A stretch of 64,000 bases of DNA. Origin: Sacculina carcini (lineage: Eukaryota > Arthropoda > Thecostraca > Sacculinidae). How positions within the stretch are numbered: position 1 is the first letter of the stretch; every line of letters begins with the position of its first letter. Location: contig OU696587.1 of assembly GCA_916048095.2 (NCBI GenBank), forward strand, positions 1,566,762-1,630,761. Direction: 5' to 3'. Shown here one piece after another: positions 33,851-43,518 of this stretch. Position numbers and translations under genes: made by a program. The notes beneath the pieces are model-generated. The model ran no database searches, had not been told where the DNA came from, and saw only the letters and a program-made list of their open reading frames with translations.

Positions 33851-36410
33851 GAAGTTTCTACTAGTTGAACCTTCCTTTCCTTCTAGGCATTCTCACTACA
33901 ATCGTTGTTTCTCTATCTTAGGACCTCGTATCTACAATAGGCTATCTCCCTCAATACGCTCAATCAAATCTCTATCTCTTTTCAAAAAACATACTAAAAA
34001 TTTCTTTCTCACTAAGTCTTACTACTGTCTTAATAATATTGTATATATTAGTACTGAATATAAGGTCTGATTGTTTCCTAATTCTGTCTTCTATGTGTAT
34101 GTGCTTCATGCGTGTGTTTTCCGTTCTTGTGTATGTATGTTTCTCTATTGTATGCTCTCTGTGTGTTGTTATGTTGAGCTCTGTTATCTGCGTTTGCGTG
34201 TCTGATGTGTTGTGTTCTCTGTCTATTTGTTTGAGTGTATGTCTTTGTGTGTCTGTTATGTTGTGTTTTCTGGTTTGTATTTGTGTGTCATTTGTGTTGT
34301 GATTTGTCAATCTGAGTGTATGTCGTTGTATGCCTGCTGTGTTGTCTTAATGTGTTGTATGTTGTGTTGTCTTATGTGCTTTATGTCTGCTGTACTATCT
34401 TATCCAATATGTATGTGTGTGTATTTTTGTGTTTCTGAGTATGTAAACGTGAGTGTATGTTTGTGTTTGTGCGTATATGTACTTGTTTGTTTTGTGTGTG
34501 TGTGTGTGTGTGTGTATGTAGGTGATTGTGTATGTTCGTGATTGTGTATGTGTATGACTCTTGTGCTTGAGTGTGTGTGTGTGTGTGTGAGAGCTTTTGA
34601 GACCCTCGGGTGAAAAGCGCGATATAAATGTCTTAATGTAATGTAATGTGTGTGTGTGTGTGTATCAGGCTACTCGAGTGCGCAACACACGTCCGCCAAC
34701 CGGCTCTGTCAACCTGGAGCGATCGTACCAGATATGTCAGGCGGTGATAGCCAAGTCACAGAACCGCATGCAATTGCAGGCCCGCATGAAGCCGCTTCCT
34801 CGCCTGCTGGCCGAGAACCGCTGTGAGTCGGCATCATCTGTCACAGCCAGCAGCGCCACTCTCACTGACACGGCAACAGTGAGTGGTACAGCCCGTCTGT
34901 CTGCCAGCCCTGTCTGTGCTAGCAGCGACGAGTCAGTCAGTGTTGGTGCTTGGCCTAGTGGCGCGACCAACTACCAACCCTCCACTGTATCCACTGGCAA
35001 ATACTCGCAGGTGAGCCACCATTCATCACCTCCATTATACGGGTGCATATCTAGTAATGTCACATGTGGGCTCATATTACTCCAACTGATAATACGTCAA
35101 TTGCACAACTTGAAATTCGTTGAGAATGATTCAAGCGGCTCAATACTTCAAATAGTTTGTGATTGTCGTGCTAATTGATGCGTGGTCGCGTAATGACAGT
35201 TTTGATTATCGTGTCATCGTTGTCACTCGTTCTGTCAGTACTGGTTCAGCACACGGTGTACTTGACGTGTACACGTCATTCAATCTCTCTCTCTCTCACA
35301 CACGCATTGTTGTGTTTGTTGACTAGTTGGGCTGTGAGGTGAAAGTGTCGGTGAGTGATGGAGCTGCGTCAAGTGTGGTGACGCGGCGAGCTGCCACGGC
35401 GCCAGCCAGCTCGTGCGGCCTGCCCTCCGATGTGCTGGTGCTCGGCGAGGTCACGGACAACGGCACACTGCTGCTACGCCGGGACCTGCTGGTGCGGGGA
35501 CGTCAGAAAGTCTACCAGGTCAGCGAGAGAAGACTCGTGTCGTTCACCACTGACTGTCACGCATTTTGCGTTCCCACAGTTGTGCCGAAGTTGCCAAGCG
35601 GTGTTTCCAATCACATTACATTACAAATATGTACTCATGATGAGAAGTCATGAGATGTCAAATGTCTAGTACTATGGTGTTGTAGTGTAGTGTTTATTAT
35701 AGTGTTGCCTCGTGCACACGGGCTTTATTTGCAGTGGTAGATGCAGGGGATGGGTCCATCTCTTTTGTTCCAGTGAGTGTGTGTGTATATAATGTGTCGG
35801 TGTGTGCCTTTGTAATGTGTGAGGGTAGATGCGTGACGCCAACGGCAAGACAGTGTTGGTGGTTCGTCCTCCTGCTGACTCACAGTACTCAAGTGTCGGT
35901 GCGGGGGGCGAGCAGCGGTCTTGTAACAGTGCCCCTCCAGCCAGACTGCTGGCTCCATCTGGCATCGCCGTGGAAACAGCCCGGCCCAGCTCGGCAGATG
36001 GTGGTGGCGATGTGGCCGCCTCACACCAGCAGCAGCAGCAGAAGTCGGCTCGTCTCGTGATGATGGTGGGCGGTGGCAGTCAACATGTGGCAGGCAGGAG
36101 GCAGACGGCAGCTCGTGAGATGGAGCAGGGCGGGGCCACGTGCTCGCTGAAACACTGGCAAACAGCCAGTGCTGGCAGTCAGTCAGTGACGCAGCAATTG
36201 CCAGGCGTCTCATCACTCACTCAACATCAACAGCAGCAGCAACAGACGGTGTTGGGCAGCACGAGCGGTGGCGGCGACTCGCTGCACTGCAGTTGCAAGT
36301 TGAAGGCTCTGGTGGTGTGTCAGCAGTGTGGTGCATACTGTCACGACGACTGTGTGTACAGCGACGGTGCTCGCTCACCCATGTGTACCACGTGTCTGGC
36401 GTGTCGCTGA
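21228..36410 (+). CDS. ASXL: ASXL / Additional sex combs-like protein (nine exons, 5' incomplete)
   Basis: ASXL proteins bind and activate the deubiquitinase BAP1 (Calypso), which removes ubiquitin from histone H2A in the nucleus. Proposed exons: 21228-21387 (tentative), 22017-22336, 24240-24397, 28639-28789, 29327-29591, 31790-33453, 34669-35010, 35327-35518, 35829-36410. All junction phases agree and give about 1277 residues. Exons 2-5 join into the DEUBAD/ASXH domain: VDLQTADSILTHVQ, then LKNLLNRATFARLP, LLPDVDE, CLNNEFVTRACVQW, RLRRGELSADN, LDPWK and FEPVWG. The gene ends in the Asx-type PHD finger, CSCKLKALVVCQQCGAYCHD through CTTCLACR, ten residues of which are Cys or His. Human ASXL1 is 1541 residues, so the missing part is mainly the N-terminal HARE-HTH domain, not found here. 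Introns are full of transposons. GT repeats precede many acceptors. Confidence 0.9.
21405..21674. repeat. 27-bp minisatellite, ten units
   Basis: Ten head-to-tail copies of a unit containing CGCATGTGTTCCTCTTGTCA with only single-base differences. Because 27 is a multiple of 3 and the unit lacks stops in five or more frames, several long frames run through it. In the frame continuous with the upstream exon it reads RMCSSCHPG repeated. It starts 17 bp after the proposed donor at 21388. Confidence 0.95.
22017..22336 (+). CDS. ASXL: ASXL exon 2: start of the DEUBAD/ASXH domain
   Basis: The acceptor is a (GT)n tract followed by CGGTGTTGCAG; the donor is CAG|GTGAGT. It enters in phase 1 and leaves in phase 0. 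The sequence ends LSHAAQLKQTQLLGVVDLQT and ADSILTHVQ, corresponding to the family pattern of basic residues followed by D-x-x-TPDSIL. A poly-Gly run precedes it. A polymorphic-looking GT repeat begins 20 nt after the donor. Confidence 0.85.
22690..22759 (+). repeat. tRNA-like sequence (possible SINE head)
   Basis: A box A sequence TAGCCGAGTGG (22696-22706) and a perfect box B GGGTTCGATTCCC (22738-22750) lie at normal spacing. A seven-pair acceptor-type stem can form between 22690-22696 and 22753-22759 (two wobble pairs). The anticodon arm is not standard and the outer T-stem pairs fail, so I read it as a tRNA-derived repeat head rather than a working gene. About 160 bp of GC-rich body follows to about 22920. 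No second copy was noticed in the window. Confidence 0.5.
22975..24116 (+). mobile_element. hAT-type non-autonomous element, copy B
   Basis: It runs from TAGGGCTGTCAAAAGTTAAT to TTTTTGACAGCCCTA, flanked by 8-bp sequences ATAATTAT and GTAATTAC (6 of 8 identical). Both ends hold many copies of GGTTACTTTTT. It is the same family as 12171 (reverse orientation) and 58653. It lies in the ASXL intron between exons 2 and 3 and encodes nothing recognisable. Confidence 0.85.
24240..24397 (+). CDS. ASXL: ASXL exon 3: DEUBAD/ASXH domain, second part
   Basis: The acceptor TTTGTGTGTGTTGTGTGCAG is GT-rich rather than pyrimidine-rich. The sequence LKNLLNRATFARLPPVYQLQ then LASLLPDVDE aligns with the family pattern LRALINKHTF, then LLLLLPEVDR. 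It leaves in phase 2 (CAG|GTAGTG), and the split codon AG|A is completed by the next exon. Confidence 0.9.
24898..26106 (+). pseudogene. LINE ORF1 with PHD-like and zinc-knuckle domains
   Basis: Inside the ASXL intron. The first part reads MVAVKKPAWLQP and then CCGMCKMAVSDCALCCSKC, with later Cys residues in a shifted frame (FNCENCI near 25110), as in PHD-like domains of CR1/jockey-type ORF1 proteins. The second part (25597-26106) carries zinc-knuckle spacing: VKCHRHGHMADKCRAQEATC, GWCAGKHTTKSC, KCINCVRAG. Stops and shifts separate the two parts. The downstream endonuclease remains confirm a LINE. Confidence 0.7.
26107..27420 (+). pseudogene. LINE ORF2 remnants (endonuclease and start of RT)
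   Basis: Frames read IFLVIESWLSVAEIFSFDRS and LPAGYSAFHNCRPMNVSNST plus RSGGGISFVDNSI (APE domain, 26340-26520). Later frames show PFLANFINASFTLGYFLASK and TASILPML (RT entry region, about 27070-27150) and EQSGFRRFHST (about 27280). Many stops. It continues the LINE begun by the preceding ORF1; the RT core is missing. Confidence 0.65.
27421..28638. other. ASXL intron, nothing recognised
   Basis: AT-rich sequence between the LINE remnant and the next exon. I see no transposase, no conserved exon and no strong repeat. Confidence 0.4.
28639..28789 (+). CDS. ASXL: ASXL exon 4: DEUBAD/ASXH domain, third part
   Basis: The acceptor is GAAGTGTGTGTGTGTAG. The split codon AGA is followed by LSSACLNNEFVTRACVQW and RLRRGELSADN, then LDPWK, matching the family pattern SALNNEFFTSA--W, RLSEGEFTPEM and EPWK. 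The donor GTGCAG is weak. Confidence 0.9.
29011..29072. repeat. (AT)n microsatellite
   Basis: Uninterrupted alternating AT of about 60 bp in an ASXL intron. GT repeats follow at 29148-29202. Confidence 0.95.
29327..29591 (+). CDS. ASXL: ASXL exon 5: end of the DEUBAD region and linker
   Basis: The acceptor is a (GT)n run ending GTGACAG; the donor is CAAG|GTGAGT (phase 1). It starts ARNFEPVWGRRVRR, the counterpart of the FFE-YYG end of the family domain. Then comes a Ser/Thr/Gln-rich linker with a five-Gln run. Confidence 0.85.
29718..31475 (+). mobile_element. piggyBac-type element remnant
   Basis: The left end reads CAACCCATTATGACCTGGCG (a decayed TTAA followed by CCC) and the right region carries the inverted counterpart with GGACAGGTCATAT near 31465. 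Both ends hold short palindromes of the type GGCGTCC, spacer, GGACGCC. Between them, frames at about 30490-30660 read TNLYAVQQNGSLNVTADEIL and ILGGYMLSGYAEYPNTRL. This fits the pattern of piggyBac transposases (TN-YA, then a region like LGI-GY-K-P). The rest is decayed. It lies in the ASXL intron between exons 5 and 6. Confidence 0.6.
31675..31716 (+). repeat. (GT)n microsatellite upstream of ASXL exon 6
   Basis: An uninterrupted GT run ending 73 nt before the acceptor at 31790. Confidence 0.95.
31790..33453 (+). CDS. ASXL: ASXL exon 6: long low-complexity central region
   Basis: The acceptor TTTGTCTTGTTTTCAG is the only classical pyrimidine-rich one in the gene; the donor is CAG|GTAACG. It encodes about 554 residues rich in Ser, Ala, Thr, Val, Asp and His without a globular domain, comparable to the long disordered middle exons of ASXL genes. 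The frame is completely open. It is entered in phase 1 (codon G|TT) and left in phase 0. Confidence 0.85.
33870..34650 (+). pseudogene. LINE 3' end fragment in an ASXL intron
   Basis: Frames read CFSILGPRIYNRLSPSIRSI then KSLSLFKKHTKNFFL, the usual end of CR1/L2-type ORF2. The piece finishes with a tail containing GTGAAAAGCGCGATATAAAT and short TAATG repeats (34610-34650), typical of L2/CR1 3' ends. GT repeats flank it. Confidence 0.65.
34669..35010 (+). CDS. ASXL: ASXL exon 7
   Basis: The acceptor is (GT)n followed by ATCAG; the donor is GCAG|GTGAGC. Phase 0 on both sides, 114 residues. It contains VNLERSYQICQAVIAKSQNR, a conserved-looking motif that from memory recurs in Asx/ASXL proteins, then a Ser/Thr-rich stretch. 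Confidence 0.8.
35327..35518 (+). CDS. ASXL: ASXL exon 8
   Basis: The acceptor follows a CT/CA tract and GTTTGTTGACTAG; the donor is CAG|GTCAGC. It encodes 64 residues in phase 0, including LPSDVLVLGEVTDNGTLLLR, with no named domain. Assignment rests on phase, position and an open frame. Confidence 0.7.
35829..36410 (+). CDS. ASXL: ASXL last exon with PHD finger
   Basis: The acceptor region is GT-rich and weak (GAGGGTAG). It encodes 193 residues: a Gln/Ser/Gly-rich stretch with poly-Gln runs, then the C-terminal PHD finger. Visible metal ligands run in the order C-x-C, C-x2-C, C, H, C, then C-x2-C-x2-C, ending four residues before the stop (LACR). The PHD at the extreme C-terminus is diagnostic for Asx/ASXL proteins. 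Confidence 0.9.
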   Translation: MRDANGKTVLVVRPPADSQYSSVGAGGEQRSCNSAPPARLLAPSGIAVETARPSSADGGGDVAASHQQQQQKSARLVMMVGGGSQHVAGRRQTAAREMEQGGATCSLKHWQTASAGSQSVTQQLPGVSSLTQHQQQQQQTVLGSTSGGGDSLHCSCKLKALVVCQQCGAYCHDDCVYSDGARSPMCTTCLACR

Positions 36411-36433
36411 CTCAGCCTAGCTGTCAACTGATC

Positions 36434-36435
<2 letters not shown>

Positions 36436-36467
<32 letters not shown>

Positions 36468-36635
36468 CTGCAAACTTATTGCCCGTGTGTGATTGTTTCA
36501 CTTCAGTACTGCCGCCTGACTGGTAGCGTGTAGAGTATTGTGTGTGTGTGTGTGTGTGTGTGTGTTCTGCAAACTTATTGCCCGTGTGTGATTGTTTCAC
36601 TTCAATACTGCCGCCTGACTGGTAGCGTGTAGTGT

Positions 36636-36715
<80 letters not shown>
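36436..36715 (+). repeat. GT repeats and a tandem duplication in the ASXL 3' untranslated region
   Basis: Three (GT)n tracts alternate with two near-identical units of about 78 bp (36465-36540 and 36565-36640) containing TTCTGCAAACTTATTGCCCG and GACTGGTAGCGTGTAG. The last GT tract is about 75 bp. No clear AATAAA was found downstream, so the transcript end is unresolved. Confidence 0.85.
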
Positions 36716-38016
36716 GTGTTATCGGAGGCTTATTTCGTGTTGTCTGTTAGTTGTACTGTTGTTGCGTATTTATTGGCGGGTGTGTAATTGGGAGAGATAT
36801 TATATAGCGTGCTGTTTTGTTCTTGTCTCGTGTGTGTGTGTGTATGTGTGTGTGTAAATTGATAATTTCAACCTTGTGTCAGTCACTTGTGTTTTCGTCC
36901 AAATTGTGTGTATGCACGTGCATGCTGTATTTGCATCAGTCGTTGAATTCGGCCATTAGTTTCGTGGGATGATCATGTTCTCTTTCATTGCCGGCAATTA
37001 CGAAACATCAGTTGTTTTCTGATACAAATGACGTGTTTTTGCAACCAGCACATCGACTGTAGTTTTTGAATGAATATTTTTATGCATTTAGAGTATGTGG
37101 GCCGTATTATGCACGTGCACCGTGTTGTGATGAAATACATAGTTGATCGCTTGATAGCGGATGCACTCAACTGCGTTTGAATCGCATGCAATGCGTTCGC
37201 CGTGTCTACTCATTATTACGGGGATTTTTCAGGGCTGACTATATTGAGGAAATTGACGTAGTATATGATCTGGATTTCCAATTGCCAGGAATCCTGTAAG
37301 AACGGGTTGTTGTTGTAATTTCAGCACACAGCCATGCTAGGCTGTGCAGCTAAGAAGTGATTCACTTTGAAAATGTGTCTTGATTCTTCAGTGTAGTGAA
37401 GATTGGTCATATGTGCTGATCATCAGTTAACAGGCGTCAGACATATGATATAAACATTTAACGTAAGAACGCCGCCGCGGCGAAGGTAAAATGCAAAACT
37501 TCCAGGTGCGTCGTAAGTGTCTACAATTTTCTGTTTTTCCAGGTCGCTGTCGACTCATAAATTCGGATTTTGTTGACTCACTTTTCATTGTATTTTACTG
37601 ATTCGCCAATTGGTGAGGTCACATTATATTTCTTCTCGACATCTCATCCAAATGACAAAACAAGTAAACGAGGCGTGAAATGGTGGATGTCGGCCAAAAC
37701 GGCTGAAATCGAACTAACAACAACCACTCATCTGAGCCTAACCTGTGTTATATGCAGTAACCAATAACAACAACAACAACAACAATAATAACAACAACCA
37801 TCAGGTCGCCTGTTTTACCCCCTGACCGGTAAGTGAGGTGTTAGGATGTAATTCTATTTTTCCAGTGTTTCGCAGTATTGGTTGCACTGTTACTGTTGTT
37901 TTTGTGAGGGAAAATTTCCCATTCATGGCAGTAAGACCATTACTTAAAGAACTGATCATGTGATCGATCGTGCTTCCAGAAAACTGGTTGTGGTTTTCTT
38001 TTACTATAAAACAGTT
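36716..38016. other. 3' flank of ASXL, nothing recognised
   Basis: Mixed sequence without a recognisable gene. An (AAC)n-type tract occurs at 37768-37800. Confidence 0.4.
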
Positions 38017-38315
<299 letters not shown>

Positions 38316-38343
38316 CATGCCCCCTTGATCATGAGATCAATCA

Positions 38344-41300
38344 TTACCAATCATCTAGCCACGCCGGGGTTTTCCGTTGTCTTGTTGAACGCCGAGGCAC
38401 TTCCACGTCGTCGTGCTCTGCATCTGTATGAACTTGGTGTTCGTCGTGAGCGTCGCCTGATGTTTGATCTGTGCTGCAGTCAACCCCCCTGACAACTGGC
38501 CGCACATCCAATACATGTCGCGGCATTCCGTCTACAGAAATGTTGTTTGGCGAATGAGTATCGGTTACTCAACCCCGCGTCCACTGCGTTGTACATTTAG
38601 GAACGGGGGGCTTCACCCTACGCTGATGGAAGACTGAGTGGACTCGCGTCTCGGTGGCATTTCTAGCGATGGATTTCTCCACTCGTATGCAGGGACGTGT
38701 TTATGTGGTACCGAATTTTGAGTCAAGCCCTCGCGTGGCGTCATATTACACCAAAACACTGCCGATAACGGTGTCACTTGAGCTCTCTCTGCCAAAGCTT
38801 TGATGTTACGATGGTGACGCTCTACAATGCCGTTACCACTTGGGCGATATGCTGCTCTGAAATAGGGTTGTATCTTCCACCTTTCCATCAGTCTTTTCTT
38901 TTGCTCGGATCTATACACCAGACCATTGTCCATGAGCAGCTCGAGAACTGGACCTCTTTCTCTGAATATCTCATCGAGAATGGCACACACCAGCTCTGCG
39001 TTCTCAGCACGCAACTCTCGCCAGATGGCGAACCGACCTGGACCGCAGTCCACAATTGACAGATTTGTTTGCTGGCGGTAATGAGTCACGTCAATGGCCA
39101 ATCTTGACCATGACTTGCACACATTCAGGTTTCCGGAAGTATGCTGGATTGGTGCTTGGTCGATTGATTGCCATCGAACACAAGTGTTCTTTCCACACCC
39201 ATATGATGTAATTCATGAAGTTCAGCGAGTCTTTCCGACGTCATTGCACATACACTAGATCTCGACGCGGTGCAATGATTCTCTTCTTCACTTTCTACGG
39301 GCATTGCCAGCCATTATTTCTTGACGCGGGTCAGTTCGTCTGCTTTATTTACCTTAGTGGGAACTCGCACAATCCTAAATTTCAGCTGGAGCTTCTCCAC
39401 CAAGTCACACAGTATACCCAACCGTCGCTTTATCAGAAGCTCAGCTGCAAATTTTGTCTTGATTTTTCACTCCTGATTCAAGGCTGCGTTGACCCAACCC
39501 AATACCGTTGCGGAATCAGTGCGTACTTCCGCATCGGTCAAAGTCCACTTTACAGCCAGATTCAGTCCTTTCAATACTCCTTCCAGTTCTGCTGCATTGA
39601 TGTGGTGAATTTATATTTATTATTTATTTTTTTAATTGTTAATTTATCAACCGACTGTGGAACTTTATTTCCTCTTTTGTACAGAAGTGCACCATTTCTG
39701 TTTCTGAACACTTTCAAGTCCAGCACAGCACCTTCCTCAATAGGCACTGGCTGTTTTGCCACCAATCCATATTTCTGTAGATGTTGCACCACTGCCTTCG
39801 CTGAAATTATGGCCTCATTTACGATAATATCGTCGATGTATGAGTCGGTAGCACGCTCAATGACATCTGACTGCTGCAGCACCGTTCGCACAATTTTTGT
39901 CATTACTCTAGGGGCTGAACATAACCCAAAACCCATTCTCGTCAGAGTGTAGACTTTGCCGCGGTATTTGACCAACTGATATTTCCATAATTTCTTTGAC
40001 ACGTGAATTTGCAGATATGCCGTCTCAAAATCTACCACAGACGCGGGACCATCGATGCACCTCCATTTTCTCAATTTTTCACTACATACGAGGGAGAGTC
40101 AAAAATTGTACGCCCTCTAGGTTTTTCAATGTATTTACACAAAAGCAGGGCATAAGCAAGGACATTATTTTTCTACATATTCTCCTTGTTTTTCGATGCA
40201 CTTGGTCCAGCGGTCCACAAGCTTGCGTATTCCCTCCGAGAAGAAGGTTTGGGGTTGGTCATGCAACCATTTATGCACCGCCACTTTCACATCTTCATCC
40301 GTAGGAAATCGCCGACCTCGTAAACCATCTTTGAGCGGTCCAAATAAATGGTAGTCGGAAGGGGCGAGATCTGGGCTGTAGGCAGGGTGTTCCAGCACCT
40401 CAAAACCCAATTGGTGAATGGTTTCAACAGTATTGGCGGCCGTGTGTGGGTGTGCATTGTCATGCAACAACAAAACTTTGTTCGACAATAGGCTTCGGCG
40501 TTTGGTGCGAATTGCTGACTTCAGTGTGCTGGCCAGCAAAGCACTCTAGCTTGCACTGTTGATGGTGCACCCCTTTTCCAGGTAGTCTTCCAGTATAGGT
40601 GCTTTTGAGTCCCAAAATAGGGTTAGCATCACTTTTCCTGCAGAAGCCTGAGTCTTGAATTTCTTCGTCGCTGGCGAGCCAAGATGCTTCCACTCCATAC
40701 TCTGTCTTTTGGATTCTGGCTCATAATGATGCACCCACGTTTCATCGCCTGTGACTATTTTGCTCAAAAATCTCTCACCATCATTGTTGTAGTGATCGAG
40801 TAAACGTTGAGAGATGTCAATACGATCGCATTTGTGCTCTGCGGTATGCTCTCTTGGCACCCATCTCGCACAGACGTCATGGAAGCCGAGCTCATCGTGG
40901 ATGACTTGAAAGGCAGAACCATGACTAATCTGCAGAGAACAAGTTCCTCATCAATGATAACTCGCCGGTTCGCCATTACCATCTCTCGAGCTTGCTGAAT
41001 TTTCTCATCAGTGATTGAGGTTGATGGACGTCCTGCACCCTCTTCGTTCGTCCGGCCACTTTTCAACTTCTCAATCCACTCATACACACTTGTACGCGGT
41101 AGTGCACTGTCCCCGTATTGTGCTAAAAGCCTTCGATGAATTTCAGCCCCTGACACTCTTGACCAGATAAATCGAGTCACTGCTCTTTGTTCTTCCTTGG
41201 TGCATGCTGCTAGTGGAGCGGCCATGTTTACACTGTCAAGACATAAGTCAAAATGACGCAATCAGACTGAAACTTTGATCACATGACCACAACAGTATCA

Positions 41301-42728
41301 ACTATAAGCACGCATGCACAGAACGCAGTGTGGCAATACTGAAGACATGCTATAGCGAAAGTGCGGATAATTTTTGCCTCACCCTCGTATATCGATGAAT
41401 TCATCACCCGTATGACTACTCACATATGCATTTAATTCTCGAAAATCGAGTACTGTCCGATCTTTTCTCTTCGTCGGTTGCATCACTGCAAGCAGCGATA
41501 AGACACCCGACCTTGTGTTGCCTGTCCACGGCACCAGAATGCCTTCTGCTACCCAAAGTTTCACTTCGGAGTCAAACTCGTGACGTGTTTCTGACTTTAT
41601 TGTTTGATTGTAGCAGCCGATAGAGTTATTTAACACTGGGGAGTCTTCCTTCACAAACCATTCTACCTCCCATTTTTCTCCATCGAACGACGCGAAAAAA
41701 TCTTTTTCGTTGATACTCAATTGTTTACTCTCATTTTTCTTACTATGGTATGTTATATTGCCTGGTGCTGGTGTCTCAGCACCCACAGCAACACAACTGC
41801 AATACCCAAATTTGACACCATTATTTGTCACAAATACACCACCAAGACAATCAATCACATCCATCCCTAATACACAATCTATGTCGTTCACTATCTTATC
41901 AACTACCATCGCACGCACTCTCACGCTTCTGCCTTCCACTGTCAAGTTGACCCAGGTCTTCCCTCGGCATTGCACCTGCCTCCCGTCAAACGCACTTATG
42001 AAACCACCTGCCTCATAATTCTTAACAATCTTAGTCGTCACGACAACTGTTGAACAGCCTGTATCCACTAATGCCCGAACATTTCTGCCTGCAACTAAAA
42101 CATTGATCAGAGGCAGTATGCCAGGCTGCGCCATCAGTGAGTCAAAGGGGTGACTGCTGGCGCACCAGTTCCCCTGTGCTCGTTTCCCGGATCAGCGGTG
42201 CACTGAACTGCAATGTTGCCTTCCTTGCCACATCTAAAACACGTCACTGATTTTCTATGGATCTTTATATGAGGCTCTCCGCGTACGACACATTTGTCTT
42301 CGAATGAGTTCCAGCGCAGTGCAGTTTTTCTTGTGTCAGTCAGCGTGTTGTTCGCCGCCACTGCGTTCACGGAGCTCTCTCATCTCACAGCAAGTACTCT
42401 GGCCCTGCTAAGCACTTCGCCCAACGGAACACGCCCCACATTGTTGATCTGCTGCAACTGCTTGCTGATATCATCAGGAAATCCGTTCACGAACGTTAAC
42501 TTTACAATATTAGCAAGACCTCCAACAAATCCTGACAGTCCAGCCAACCGCCTTATTTCATTTGAAAATACATCAATTGGCTCACCTGTCCATCTCATTA
42601 TGGTCAATCTATGATACGCAATGAAGGCACTGTCTGAAACTACTTCCTTTAATTTTTCATCGATTCTGTCGGCATCTTCCTGATCATTCTCCTCCATTTC
42701 TAAATATGTTGCAAGCGCAATAAATTTA
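38344..42728 (-). pseudogene. Gypsy retrotransposon C, interrupted by mariner
   Basis: Minus-strand order: gag 42728-42380, zinc knuckle CFRCGKEGNIAVQC near 42240, retropepsin VDTGCSTVVV near 42070, and RT entry 41600-41395 (DSEVKLWVAEGILVPWTGNT). After the mariner the RT core runs 40074-39646 (FETAYLQIHVSKKLWKYQLV; TRMGFGLCSAPRVM; catalytic YIDD). RNase H is partial, about 39600-39340. The integrase at 39122-38613 shows D in AIDVTHYR, D in LLMDNGLVY and E in NGIVERHHRN. A C-terminal tail with [17 protein letters not shown] lies at 38526. The 5' part of gag is missing; its frame opens with terminal-repeat sequence. RNase H is truncated. It is related to element B but has different terminal repeats. 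Confidence 0.85.
40089..41387 (-). mobile_element. mariner transposon, full length, broken transposase
   Basis: A 1299-bp element with inverted ends CGAGGGAGAGTCAAAAATT (left) and CGAGGGTGAGGCAAAAATT (right, complement), flanked by TA on both sides (40087-40088 and 41388-41389). It sits inside the RT of gypsy C, whose reading resumes on either side. The transposase frame on the minus strand starts at 41225 (MAAPLAACTKEEQRAVTRF). The catalytic residues are D in VTGDETWVHHYEP, D in LLLHDNAHPHTA and D in SPDLAPSDYHLF; the last two are separated by 34 residues (DD34D, diagnostic of mariner). One frameshift near 40940 and one in-frame TAG at 40546-40548 inactivate it. Confidence 0.95.
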
Positions 42729-42941
42729 AACAATAAAACAACACTTTCAACAAACTCCAATACACGTAAAACACTCCTTCCATTCCCCTAACTTCCTCTC
42801 TCCCTCCCAAATTTTCCCAGTTTTCCATTTTTCCGTTGCGTTACCATGGCAACTCAGGAACTCTGACAATTAACAAGCAATTAACATCAATGATAAGAAA
42901 TTAATAATATATATAAGTATATATAAATATAAATATATTTG

Positions 42942-43275
42942 TGGACTCCGTGGTGCAGTTGTTAGCACACCCGCCTCACAAGCGGGAGGTCCGTGGCTCG
43001 AAACCCGGCGGAGGAGAATTTCATTGGGCGATTTCTACAATCCTGCAGCCCCTGTCCATCCAGCAGAAAATGATGGTACCAGATATCAGTCATGTGTTAT
43101 GTCATATATTATGGGGAGGTGGTTCTCTCTAATACGTCTTTCATCCTTGTGGTGTCATAGCGTGGAGAGGGTCGGTTCTGCGGTGGCAGCGAGCTGCACG
43201 GGGCACGCCTGTGTGTTCATAAGCTTCGGCTTCTTCCCGTGTAGCAGCTGTCACTTAGGCCTTTAACCTTTTATT
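42942..43275 (+). mobile_element. tRNA-Val-derived SINE, copy 2
   Basis: Same family as 20079-20411 in the opposite orientation: GGACTCCGTGGTGCAG, anticodon loop CTCACAA, box B-type GGCTCGAAACCC, the shared body block GCGAGCTGCACGGGGCAC, and the tail TTTAACCTTTTATTT. The flanks are AT repeats, so the target duplication cannot be read. Confidence 0.9.
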
Positions 43276-43379
<104 letters not shown>

Positions 43380-43407
43380 GCTACACTGGTGATTGTGGCC
43401 CTCAGTG

Positions 43408-43518
43408 ATGTCGGACGGAGACAACACGAAACGGTGTGTGGTGGCCGACTGCAGTGCCCCAGTCACCTCGTCAACTGCACAGTCCGCTCACAGCGATATC
43501 AGTGGTCTCGCTCAATAC
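43408..43518 (+). CDS. HSBP1: HSBP1 exon 1
   Basis: Codes for 37 residues beginning MSDGDNTKRC and ending SDISGLAQY, with the donor TAC|GTCAGT in phase 0. Joined to the second exon it gives GLAQYVHTQLELMQQQFQTM, which aligns without gaps with the start of the HSBP1 coiled coil. The N-terminal 27 or so residues are not conserved. A gypsy terminal repeat with an (AT)n tract ends only about 28 bp upstream, so any 5' leader either uses transposon sequence or comes from an upstream exon I cannot see. Confidence 0.75.

Noticed and set aside
33972..34310. Minus-strand frame with Thr/His/Asn-rich sequence
   Set aside because: Translation of the complement of a GT-rich intronic region. No conserved content.
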